Below the pieces are notes generated by a model that saw only the letters and a list, made by a program, of their open reading frames with translations, had not been told where the DNA came from and did no database searches. 64,000 nucleotides of DNA from Taishania sp964580465. GTDB taxonomy: Bacteria; Bacteroidota; Bacteroidia; Flavobacteriales_D; Crocinitomicaceae. The stretch lies in the NCBI GenBank assembly GCA_964580465.1, contig CAZOKJ010000001.1, positions 1-64,000 of the forward strand. Direction: 5' to 3'. Made by a program: the position numbers and the translations under genes. This document shows, piece after piece, positions 25,701 to 33,954 of this stretch (the first letter of the stretch is position 1; every line of letters starts with the position of its first letter).

Positions 25701-27978
25701 TTTTAGTATTGCTTGTTGGTTTTATCCTTCTGGTGAATCGATTCGTTTCACGTTTCAAAACTACATGAATCTATCTGTTCCTAGAGAGTATATGCCGTTT
25801 TTATATTCTTCTGACTATTTTACTTTAGATTATCAGGAGACTGATTTTGACGAAAACATTCTTGATTGGCACAATATGACTAACAAGAAAGTAAACAAAG
25901 AAAGTATTCATCAATTTTTATATCACTCATCAACTTCTGTTAGTAGTGATTCTGACAACGAATTCATCCAATACCTTTATGCTCATAAAAAACAAGGAAT
26001 CATTGACTATTTAAAAATTGCCAAAGCATGTGAACCTTTTAATGGAGTTAATTACAATGGTGATTTATGGGAGCGTGGAAATGATGCCAAAAACAATAAC
26101 AAATCACGAGCGATTCTTATTAAGAAAATAGACGAAGCGCTTGCAAAAGAAAAAGATGCAAATTTGATTCGTCGTTATGCTTTTTTGCGCATTCGATTGG
26201 ATTTTTATAATCAAAATTACAAAGAGATTAAATCAACGTTTGAACGCTATTTTTCTTCTTCTAAAGAAGATTATCTTTATTATTGGAGTTTGTATTTTTA
26301 TTGTTTTACTGAAGGTAGAAAAAGTATTGATATCGCAAAAATAATGGCCAATTCACCTCAAAAAGCACAAATTGTTTACAATCATTTTAATTCCTATTTC
26401 AACTTACAAGAAGCTCTCAGTCAATCTAAAAACAACCATGATAAAACGAGTGCGTATATTTTTGCTTCGTGTCAGCGCTTGGCACCCAATTTAGATTATT
26501 TACAAAAGATTTATGAATTAGAACCGGGTAATAATCTATTGGAATTGTTGCTATTCAGGGAAGTTCAAAAATTGGAAGATTGGATTTTAACTCCTTATTA
26601 TTCTAATTTTTTACCTTCTGTTATTGAAGGAGAAGACAGTTGGGAAATGGATCAAGCTACTTCTATGCAATCAGCGAGATTTCGCTCTGAAAATGATCGT
26701 AAATATGCTGAAAAATTGTTGAAATTTGTGCAGTCTGTTAACTTAAAAACTGTAAAAAAACCCAATAATTGGAAGTATGTTGAAATTCAATTGCTTTTCA
26801 TGTCGCGTTCATTTGATCAATGCATCAAAAAGGGAAAGATTTTTCTGAAAGATAATGTCAACTATTTGAATAACACTGTTATAGATCAAATTATTACTCT
26901 TGCACAGATAGCAAATCAACCTGCAGAAAAGGTTGTTTTAACAGATGAAATTAAAGCAGTGATTGAAAAAAACTGGAATGAACACCTCTTTATTTTTGCA
27001 GTAGGGAGAGAATTAGAATTTAAAAATCAGTTACCTGAAGCTGTTGCTTTTTTGTCTTTGGTTAATAACCATTTTGTTGATGGAAATTTTGAAATGCAAG
27101 ACTTAGAAGATGTTTATGGTTATTCGTATGTTTGGTGGAGAGGAAATCATTCAAAAAAATCTACCAATCTATTTTATTTTGATGACTATTTCAATTATGT
27201 GGATTATACCTATAGCGCAGCGCAATTAAAAAGCGTTCTTGATTATTTAAAAACACCTTCCAAAGATGCTTTTTACTCATTTTTATTTAAAAAACTAACT
27301 AATTCAAAAAGTCTTTTAATGGACTTATTAGGAACAAAATACATACGTGAAAATAAGTTAGATGACGCTTTAGTTGCATTTCAATCTGTGGGAAGTGAAT
27401 ACTGGGATAGAAATTATTCTCGCTGGGAGCGGGATAAATACGATGATGGAAGTTGGGTTTTTGACGCCAATCCATTTTATGATTTGAAACACACGCCTAA
27501 TTTTATTACAAAAAGAGAAAAAATGAAGTTGTCAAAACCGACTATTGTAGAGAAACTGATAGAATTTCAACAAAAGAGCAACGATGTGAATAATCCCAAC
27601 AATGCCTATTATAGTTTTATTGTTGCGAATTGCTATTTCAACATGTCTCAATTTGGTAACTCATGGATGTTGCGTCGTTTTCAATCAACTACCAATTTCA
27701 ATTGGGACATGCCTTCTTATGTTGACGAAACGGAATACAGGGAAAACAAATTAGCTCTAAAGTATTACTATCAGGCCTATCAGCAAGCAAAAAACAGAAA
27801 GTTTAAAGCTTTGTCCTTGCGAATGTACGAATGGGTTGAAAACCATCAAGTAGGTTTTTACGATGATGATTTGAATCCAAATGAATCCCGAAAAGCAAGT
27901 AGATTAGAGAAGGAATTTAGCGATTACAGCGAAGAATTATCTAATTGTTACAAATTGGAAAATTATTTTAAACCATAA
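25657..27978 (+). CDS. Exported protein of unknown function, helical repeat-like
   Basis: I do not recognise a characterised family. The 773-residue protein starts MKKFLLFILASISANFSIAC, a signal peptide, and the mature part begins at or near that Cys (CWFYPSGESIRFTF), which is not an ideal lipobox. The bulk is rich in aromatic and charged residues and in helix-forming stretches reminiscent of TPR/alpha-solenoid repeats (for example KYIRENKLDDALVAFQSVG). The chosen ATG gives a proper signal peptide; the frame is open 36 bases further upstream. It overlaps the preceding lipoprotein gene by 44 bases. The likely location is the periplasm or outer membrane. Confidence 0.65.
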   Translation: MKKFLLFILASISANFSIACWFYPSGESIRFTFQNYMNLSVPREYMPFLYSSDYFTLDYQETDFDENILDWHNMTNKKVNKESIHQFLYHSSTSVSSDSDNEFIQYLYAHKKQGIIDYLKIAKACEPFNGVNYNGDLWERGNDAKNNNKSRAILIKKIDEALAKEKDANLIRRYAFLRIRLDFYNQNYKEIKSTFERYFSSSKEDYLYYWSLYFYCFTEGRKSIDIAKIMANSPQKAQIVYNHFNSYFNLQEALSQSKNNHDKTSAYIFASCQRLAPNLDYLQKIYELEPGNNLLELLLFREVQKLEDWILTPYYSNFLPSVIEGEDSWEMDQATSMQSARFRSENDRKYAEKLLKFVQSVNLKTVKKPNNWKYVEIQLLFMSRSFDQCIKKGKIFLKDNVNYLNNTVIDQIITLAQIANQPAEKVVLTDEIKAVIEKNWNEHLFIFAVGRELEFKNQLPEAVAFLSLVNNHFVDGNFEMQDLEDVYGYSYVWWRGNHSKKSTNLFYFDDYFNYVDYTYSAAQLKSVLDYLKTPSKDAFYSFLFKKLTNSKSLLMDLLGTKYIRENKLDDALVAFQSVGSEYWDRNYSRWERDKYDDGSWVFDANPFYDLKHTPNFITKREKMKLSKPTIVEKLIEFQQKSNDVNNPNNAYYSFIVANCYFNMSQFGNSWMLRRFQSTTNFNWDMPSYVDETEYRENKLALKYYYQAYQQAKNRKFKALSLRMYEWVENHQVGFYDDDLNPNESRKASRLEKEFSDYSEELSNCYKLENYFKP

Positions 27979-28042
27979 TTTTTAATGTGATGGGGCTTTT
28001 TTACTGAACAATATTTTTTTTATTTTTCTACTATAAATAGTT

Positions 28043-28050
28043 TATATTTG
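28043..28050 (+). promoter_or_regulatory. -7 promoter element adjacent to asnB start
   Basis: TATATTTG is an exact -7 match that ends only 4 bases before the asnB ATG. The asnB start is fixed by its catalytic Cys2, so a transcript from this box would be leaderless or nearly so. Confidence 0.5.
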
Positions 28051-28054
28051 CAGT

Positions 28055-29959
28055 ATGTGTGGAATAGCCGGCTTAGTCGATTTTAGAAAACGCTCTTCAC
28101 TGGAAAACCTTCAGAAGATGACTGATACCTTGTATCATCGAGGTCCAGATGGAGCTGGTTATGACTTTTTTTCGTTAGAAAATGCTCAAATTGGCTTAGG
28201 TCATCGTCGCTTGGCAATACTCGATTTGACTGAGCAAGGAAAGCAACCGATGGAATTTCAAAACTTGTGGATTACCTTCAATGGAGAAGTGTATAATTTT
28301 GCTGCTATCAAGGTAGAATTAGAAGCCTATGGACATCAATTCACAAGCGAATCGGATACGGAAGTTATTATTCATGCCTACAAGCAGTGGGGAAAAGATT
28401 GTTTGTCGCGTTTTATTGGAATGTTTGCTTTTGTGATATATGACAAAACGAATGATCAAATCTTTATTGCACGTGATAGAACGGGGGTAAAACCTTTGAA
28501 TTATTACTATGAAGATGGTTTGTTTTTGTTTGCATCCGAACTAAAAGCTTTTCATGAACATCCTGATTTTGTTAAAAAAATCAACCCACGAGCTGTAGCC
28601 TCGTTCATGCAATATGGCAATGTGCCAGGAGAAGAGTGTATTTTTCAAAATGCAGCTAAATTATTACCTGGACATTATGCAATATTAGACCTTTCAACGC
28701 AAAAGTTGACAACGCATCAATATTGGAATGTGTATAATGCATATAACAAACCAAAACTGATGTTGTCTTTTGAAGAAGCTAAAGAAGAAACGGAAAAATT
28801 GATTCAATCGGCTTGTAATTATCGTATGATTGCAGATGTTCCCGTTGGTATTTTTCTAAGTGGAGGATATGATAGTACAACTGTAACAGCATTGCTGCAA
28901 AAAGAACGTACACAACAATTAAAAACGTACACCATTGGTGTGCCTGATATTGGCTTAAATGAAGCTCCCTATGCAGCTGATATTGCTCAACATTTAGGCA
29001 CAGATCATACAAGTTACACATGTACAGAGAAAGAAGCCTTGGATGTTATCAAGGATTTACCATATTATTACGATGAACCATTTGCAGATAGTAGTGCTAT
29101 ACCGACACATTTGGTGAGTAAAATTGCCCGACAAGATGTTACAGTAGCTTTGAGTGCAGATGGTGGAGATGAGGTTTTTGCCGGTTACAATCGCTATGAT
29201 TATTTAATGCGTTATGGCAAAAAAATGAATGCCATTCCTTCGGTTGTGCGAAAAACAGCAGCTGGACTCATGGATATTATTCCTTCGGAAGCCATTCCAG
29301 TGTTGAAACACAAATACAATTTCCACAACCGCTATGAAAAGCTAAAAGGAGTATTGAAAAATCCCTCATCGGAACAAATCATGTTGAGTTTGAGTCAGCA
29401 ATTTACTGATAAGCAATTGAAGGATTTAATGATGGGAGGTATAACGGCGAGTTCTTCAGCTTATTTAAGCAAAGAATTGCGTCAAGAATACACCACGCCA
29501 TTGAATTACATGATGGCTATTGACTACCAAACTTATTTAGTAGATGATATTTTGCAAAAAGTCGATCGTGCTACTATGTCGGCAAGTTTAGAAGGAAGAG
29601 AACCCTTACTCGATCACCGCATCATTGAATGGGCTGCACAATTGCCTGATCATTATAAATACAATAATGGCGTCAAGAAACATATTTTGAGAGAAATTGC
29701 GCACCAATACATTCCTCCTACATTGTTAAATCGCCCAAAAATGGGGTTTGCTATACCGATTGCAAGTTGGCTGACCAATGAGTTGCGTCCAATTGTGGAG
29801 GAATATATCAATGAAGACCATATTCGCAAGCAAGGTTTGCTCAATTGGGAGTATGTTTCTAAATTAAAAAACAATTTCTTCGCTGGTAAAAAAGAATTAG
29901 ATGTCAAAATTTGGTATTTACTCATGTTTCAAATGTGGTACGAACGCTGGATGAAATGA
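28055..29959 (+). CDS. asnB: Asparagine synthetase (glutamine-hydrolysing)
   Basis: The 634-residue enzyme starts MCGIAGLVDF; Cys2 is the nucleophile of the class II glutaminase domain (about 1-200, with RGPDGAG and FNGEVYN). The synthetase domain follows, with the PP-loop LSGGYDSTTV (about residue 270; the family usually has SGGLDS) and SADGGDEVFAGYNRY. It makes asparagine from aspartate, glutamine and ATP, although Bacteroidota carry several paralogues, some of which amidate surface sugars. It stands alone with its own promoter box. Confidence 0.92.
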   Translation: MCGIAGLVDFRKRSSLENLQKMTDTLYHRGPDGAGYDFFSLENAQIGLGHRRLAILDLTEQGKQPMEFQNLWITFNGEVYNFAAIKVELEAYGHQFTSESDTEVIIHAYKQWGKDCLSRFIGMFAFVIYDKTNDQIFIARDRTGVKPLNYYYEDGLFLFASELKAFHEHPDFVKKINPRAVASFMQYGNVPGEECIFQNAAKLLPGHYAILDLSTQKLTTHQYWNVYNAYNKPKLMLSFEEAKEETEKLIQSACNYRMIADVPVGIFLSGGYDSTTVTALLQKERTQQLKTYTIGVPDIGLNEAPYAADIAQHLGTDHTSYTCTEKEALDVIKDLPYYYDEPFADSSAIPTHLVSKIARQDVTVALSADGGDEVFAGYNRYDYLMRYGKKMNAIPSVVRKTAAGLMDIIPSEAIPVLKHKYNFHNRYEKLKGVLKNPSSEQIMLSLSQQFTDKQLKDLMMGGITASSSAYLSKELRQEYTTPLNYMMAIDYQTYLVDDILQKVDRATMSASLEGREPLLDHRIIEWAAQLPDHYKYNNGVKKHILREIAHQYIPPTLLNRPKMGFAIPIASWLTNELRPIVEEYINEDHIRKQGLLNWEYVSKLKNNFFAGKKELDVKIWYLLMFQMWYERWMK

Positions 29960-29965
29960 TTTTTT

Positions 29966-29989
29966 GTCACAAAAACTGACAATTCGTCA
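29966..29989. promoter_or_regulatory. GTCA/TGAC inverted half-sites upstream of dnaK
   Basis: GTCA (29966-29969), TGAC (29977-29980) and GTCA (29986-29989) form alternating half-sites; the last two give TGAC-N5-GTCA. The group lies 65 bases upstream of the dnaK -24-like element, a position suited to an activator. A similar TGAC-N5-GTC element sits upstream of trxA. Confidence 0.4.
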
Positions 29990-30053
29990 CTTTGTTTCTG
30001 TTCTTTTTATCTCCCTTTTGTCTAAAATGGCACTTTTTCCCCTTGTTTTTGAA

Positions 30054-30069
30054 TTGGCATGAAACTTGA
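30054..30069 (+). promoter_or_regulatory. Sigma-54-like promoter of dnaK
   Basis: TTGGCATGAAACTTGA keeps the -24 GG and the -12 G with the correct 10-base spacing of RpoN promoters (consensus TTGGCACG-N4-TTGC), differing at the final C. No TAnnTTTG box is visible in the leader. The predicted start would be about 25-30 bases before the ATG. trxA has the same TTGGCA-N6-TTGA element. Confidence 0.5.
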
Positions 30070-30107
30070 GAATAGCTAATCAAATTAAAATTGAAAATTA
30101 ATTAGCA

Positions 30108-32000
30108 ATGGGAAAAATAATAGGAATTGACTTAGGAACAACAAACTCATGTGTTTCTGTAATGGAAGGGAATGAGCCAGTTGTAATCACTAACTCAGAA
30201 GGAAAAAGAACGACTCCATCTGTTGTAGGTTTTGTTGAAGGTGGAGAACGTAAGGTTGGAGATCCAGCAAAACGTCAGGCGATTACCAATCCTACGAAAA
30301 CTATTTATTCAATCAAACGTTTCATGGGAGTTTCTTACGACGAAGCTGCTAAAGAAATTGACCGCGTTCCATACAAAGTGGTAAAAGGGGATAACAACAC
30401 ACCACGAGTAGAAATCGACGGAAGATTGTACACTGCACAAGAAATTTCTGCAATGACACTTCAAAAAATGAAGAAAACAGCAGAGGATTACTTAGGACAA
30501 GAAGTTACAGAAGCAGTTATTACTGTACCTGCATACTTTAACGATGCGCAACGTCAGGCAACAAAAGAAGCTGGTGAAATTGCTGGATTAACAGTAAAAC
30601 GTATCATCAACGAACCAACTGCTGCAGCATTAGCTTATGGAATGGATAAAAAAGGTGTGGACCAAAAAATTGCAGTATTCGACTTTGGTGGAGGTACGCA
30701 CGACGTTTCTATCTTGGAATTAGGTGACGGTGTTTTTGAAGTATTGTCAACAGATGGTGATACACATCTTGGTGGTGACGATGTGGATGAAGCAATCATT
30801 ACTTGGTTAGCAGACGAGTTTAAAGCAGACGAAGGAGTAGATTTACGTCAAGATCCAATGGCTTTACAACGCTTGAAAGAAGCTGCTGAAAAAGCTAAAA
30901 TTGAGTTGTCTTCAACTACATCAACAGAGATTAACTTACCATATATTATGCCAGTAAACGGTATTCCAAAACACTTGGTAAGAACATTGCAAAGAGCAAA
31001 ATTTGAGCAATTAATTTCTGATATTGTTGAAAGAACAATTGCACCTTGTCGTTCAGCATTGAAAAACGCAGGTTTATCAGCAAGCGATATCGACGAAGTT
31101 ATTTTAGTGGGTGGTTCTACACGTATTCCAATTATTCAAGATGCAGTAGAACGTTTCTTCGGAAAAACACCTTCTAAAGGAGTAAACCCAGACGAAGTAG
31201 TTGCTTTAGGAGCTGCTATTCAAGGTGGGGTGTTAACAGGAGAAGTAAAAGATGTATTGTTGCTAGACGTTATTCCATTGTCTTTAGGAATTGAAACAAT
31301 GGGAGGTGTGTTTACAAAATTAATCGAAGCAAACACTACGATTCCAACTAAGAAATCTGAAGTATTCTCAACAGCATCGGATAATCAACCTTCAGTAGAT
31401 ATCCACGTATTGCAAGGAGAGCGTACGATGGCTGCTGACAACAAGACGTTAGGAAGATTCCAATTGTCAGATATTCCACCAGCGCCAAGAGGAGTTCCTC
31501 AAATTGAAGTAACATTCGATATTGACGCAAACGGTATCATGAATATCTCAGCGAAAGACAAAGGAACAGGTAAAGAACAGTCTATTAAGATTGAAACATC
31601 TTCAGGCTTGTCAGACGAAGAAATCGCACGCATGAAAGCAGACGCTGAAGCGCATGCTGAAGCGGATAAAGCAAGAGCAAAAGAAGCTGAAACAATCAAT
31701 AAGGCAGATTCTACAATCTTCCAAACTGAGCGTCAGTTGAAAGAATACGGAGATAAAATCCCAGCAGACAAAAAACAAGCAATCGAAGATGCTTTGGCTG
31801 AATTGAAAAAAGAATTCGAAGCGAAAAACGTTGCTAACTTAGAACCTGCAATGGAAAAATTGAACACTGTATTCCAAGCGGCTTCTCAAGATATGTACAA
31901 TGCGGCTAACCAAGGAGGTGGTGATGCAGGAGCAGGTACAGGGTCAACAGGAAACCCAACTGATGAAGTAACAGATGTAGACTTCGAAGAAGTGAAGTAA
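30108..32000 (+). CDS. dnaK: Molecular chaperone DnaK (Hsp70)
   Basis: The 630-residue chaperone starts MGKIIGIDLGTTNSCVSVME and carries the nucleotide-binding signatures VFDFGGGTHDVSILELGDGVFEV and LVGGSTRIP, then the substrate-binding beta domain and helical lid, ending in a Gly-rich tail and VTDVDFEEVK, close to the usual EEVK-type end. The phosphate-2 loop reads GGGTHDVS where most homologues have GGGTFDVS. dnaJ and grpE are not adjacent. It has its own promoter and terminator. Confidence 0.98.
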   Translation: MGKIIGIDLGTTNSCVSVMEGNEPVVITNSEGKRTTPSVVGFVEGGERKVGDPAKRQAITNPTKTIYSIKRFMGVSYDEAAKEIDRVPYKVVKGDNNTPRVEIDGRLYTAQEISAMTLQKMKKTAEDYLGQEVTEAVITVPAYFNDAQRQATKEAGEIAGLTVKRIINEPTAAALAYGMDKKGVDQKIAVFDFGGGTHDVSILELGDGVFEVLSTDGDTHLGGDDVDEAIITWLADEFKADEGVDLRQDPMALQRLKEAAEKAKIELSSTTSTEINLPYIMPVNGIPKHLVRTLQRAKFEQLISDIVERTIAPCRSALKNAGLSASDIDEVILVGGSTRIPIIQDAVERFFGKTPSKGVNPDEVVALGAAIQGGVLTGEVKDVLLLDVIPLSLGIETMGGVFTKLIEANTTIPTKKSEVFSTASDNQPSVDIHVLQGERTMAADNKTLGRFQLSDIPPAPRGVPQIEVTFDIDANGIMNISAKDKGTGKEQSIKIETSSGLSDEEIARMKADAEAHAEADKARAKEAETINKADSTIFQTERQLKEYGDKIPADKKQAIEDALAELKKEFEAKNVANLEPAMEKLNTVFQAASQDMYNAANQGGGDAGAGTGSTGNPTDEVTDVDFEEVK

Positions 32001-32018
32001 GAATAGCTATCAAATAGC

Positions 32019-32047
32019 AAAAGGGTGCTCATTGAGCACCCTTTTTT
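32019..32047 (+). terminator. Terminator of dnaK (bidirectional)
   Basis: AAAAGGGTGCTC (32019-32030) pairs perfectly with GAGCACCCTTTT (32034-32045), with T residues following. The symmetric A and T flanks allow it to serve the convergent permease gene as well. Confidence 0.9.
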
Positions 32048-32058
32048 AATTGTTTTTG

Positions 32059-33240
32059 TTACACATTGTATTCTCTATAAACTCCTTTCTTTGCTGTGTA
32101 ATAGCTTGCCAAGGCAAAAATGATAAAGGCTGTTATTAGAGCCAAGATACTGATCCAACTGATAGAGGTGTCAAGACCCAAACCTCCGTCGGAGAAGACT
32201 TTATCGAGTATTAATTTGAATCCTAGGAAGATGATGAAGCCTGTTGAGGCAATGAAGCCAAATATCTTTACAAAATAACGGAAAAATGCTTGAACCATCG
32301 TGTTGGGATGATAGCCAAGACGGATCAAAGTGCGAACTTCGTAAGCGTTTTTGGACATCAACAATTGCAAATACTGTATCAATACCAAACAAGAAACAAA
32401 AACAGCAATGACAGAAATGCCAAGAATAACAATGATTAAAGTGCTGATGATGCTTTTTAATCGGCCAACAACCATTTGTGAGTTCTTTGATTCCAAACCG
32501 TGTTTCGCTAAGTAAGATTCAACCAAACCAAATTCACTTTCTTTACCAGAAATCATGATTTGCGTGATTTTCTTGTCAGCTCCTAACGCAAAGTTTTTGT
32601 TACCATATTCCATGAATGTTTGTGGTACCAAAATAGAAGCTACTTCATTGGTGAATCCTATGATTTTTGCAGCAATAAATTCCTTTTTCTCGTCATTTTT
32701 AATGGTGAATTTGAATTTAATCTCTTTCGCTAATTCATCCGAAACTTGTGGGATGCCAGACGCACTCATAAAAGTGTTGAGCATTACAATGAAGTCACGT
32801 GGCAAAATGATAGGAACCAATGTGTCGCCTTCTTGCCAATGCCATTTGTCTGATTTTACATCTAAAAATGAAGGGTCAACCGTTTGAATGAATACATCCG
32901 AACGAAAATAAGGCACATGAGGATCATCTGTTTGAAAAGAAACATCGAAATTGTTGGAAATAACTGGTTTTACGTCCGTAATGAATTTTTCCTTCTTCAT
33001 TTTCTCAATTTCACTTTCAGAAAAATCCGTTTTTGCAATTCCAATCAAACTGCCAGCGTTGACTTTCTTTTGAACAATAAGCGTGTTGGGACCGAGTATT
33101 TCTGTTCCTTTTCCAAATTCATTCACCTTGATGAGGTAATGAATAGAAGTAACCAAAAATGTAATTCCCAAAAAAGATCCTATAATAGCAATGAATAATT
33201 GCTTTTTATCTTGGTTTTTAAATAATAATTGACGTAACAT
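32059..33240 (-). CDS. FtsX/MacB-like ABC transporter permease
   Basis: The 393-residue protein has an N-terminal membrane segment (about 16-36), a large extracytoplasmic domain and three C-terminal membrane segments (about 265-290, 325-345, 365-385), the topology of FtsX/LolC/MacB permeases. Such proteins couple ATPase motion to periplasmic events rather than classical transport. It follows its ATPase gene by 3 bases. No lipoprotein-release motif is recognisable, so the substrate or partner is unknown. Confidence 0.75.
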   Translation of the reverse strand: MLRQLLFKNQDKKQLFIAIIGSFLGITFLVTSIHYLIKVNEFGKGTEILGPNTLIVQKKVNAGSLIGIAKTDFSESEIEKMKKEKFITDVKPVISNNFDVSFQTDDPHVPYFRSDVFIQTVDPSFLDVKSDKWHWQEGDTLVPIILPRDFIVMLNTFMSASGIPQVSDELAKEIKFKFTIKNDEKKEFIAAKIIGFTNEVASILVPQTFMEYGNKNFALGADKKITQIMISGKESEFGLVESYLAKHGLESKNSQMVVGRLKSIISTLIIVILGISVIAVFVSCLVLIQYLQLLMSKNAYEVRTLIRLGYHPNTMVQAFFRYFVKIFGFIASTGFIIFLGFKLILDKVFSDGGLGLDTSISWISILALITAFIIFALASYYTAKKGVYREYNV

Positions 33241-33243
33241 GGC

Positions 33244-33894
33244 TTAGAGGTTTAAAACGTAATCGAATTGAAAAGAATGATCATTACCCAAGGTTGTCAA
33301 TACAAATCCTGCGCCTAATTCATCTGTTCGTTCATCAATCATTTGCAAACACAACTGTGTGTTTCCTTCGTCTAAGTGCGAAAATGGCTCATCCATGATT
33401 AACCACTCATAAGGTTGTGCCAATGCTCGAATGATCGCAACGCGCTGTTGCTGTCCCATTGATAATAAACCACAACGTTGATTCCATTTATCTTCTAACC
33501 CAAGAATGCGTAATTTTTCAAGCAACTGTTCTTCGGTAAAACTACCCGTCAAATCGTTTTTTAGCATTAAATTCTCGCGCACCGTTAAGTGAGGAAATAA
33601 TTGCAAATCTTGAAAAACAACTGCTATTTTAGTACGACGTAAGTCCGTCCATTCATCTGTTGAAAAAGTACGGACAGAACGATTGCCGTAAAGAATATCT
33701 CCATCATAGTCGTAGCGCAAACCATAAGTTGTGTGCGTAAAAGTTGATTTCCCTTTACCACTTGCGGCATTTAACATGATTTTTTTTCTAGGTTCGAGCA
33801 CCACTTCTTTTCCCCATATACTATTCTCTCCATGCTTTATTGAAGCCAATGGAGTAGGTGTAACTTTATTCAATGTGATTTTCATACCATTCAT
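33244..33894 (-). CDS. ABC transporter ATPase subunit with degenerate motifs
   Basis: The 216-residue protein has the ABC ATPase layout: Walker A region AASGKGKST (residues 43-51), Q-loop VVFQDLQLFPHLTVREN, signature LSMGQQQRVAIIRAL and Walker B WLIMDEPFSHLD with catalytic Glu. Three positions depart from the norm: the first Gly of Walker A is Ala, the signature LSGGQ is LSMGQ, and the H-loop His appears replaced by Leu in VLTTLGNDHSF. The frame is open further upstream to a TTG; I prefer ATG at 33894 (33885 is also possible). It pairs with the permease gene 3 bases downstream. Confidence 0.8.
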   Translation of the reverse strand: MNGMKITLNKVTPTPLASIKHGENSIWGKEVVLEPRKKIMLNAASGKGKSTFTHTTYGLRYDYDGDILYGNRSVRTFSTDEWTDLRRTKIAVVFQDLQLFPHLTVRENLMLKNDLTGSFTEEQLLEKLRILGLEDKWNQRCGLLSMGQQQRVAIIRALAQPYEWLIMDEPFSHLDEGNTQLCLQMIDERTDELGAGFVLTTLGNDHSFQFDYVLNL

Positions 33895-33954
33895 TTTTAA
33901 TGTACATGGCAAATTTCGTTCCAAAAAAATAGATTTTTTCTATCTTGTTGAAAA

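Noticed and set aside
30021..30045. Second sigma-54 site before dnaK (TGGCAC at about 30028)
   Set aside because: Has a TGGCAC -24 half but no TTG at the required spacing.
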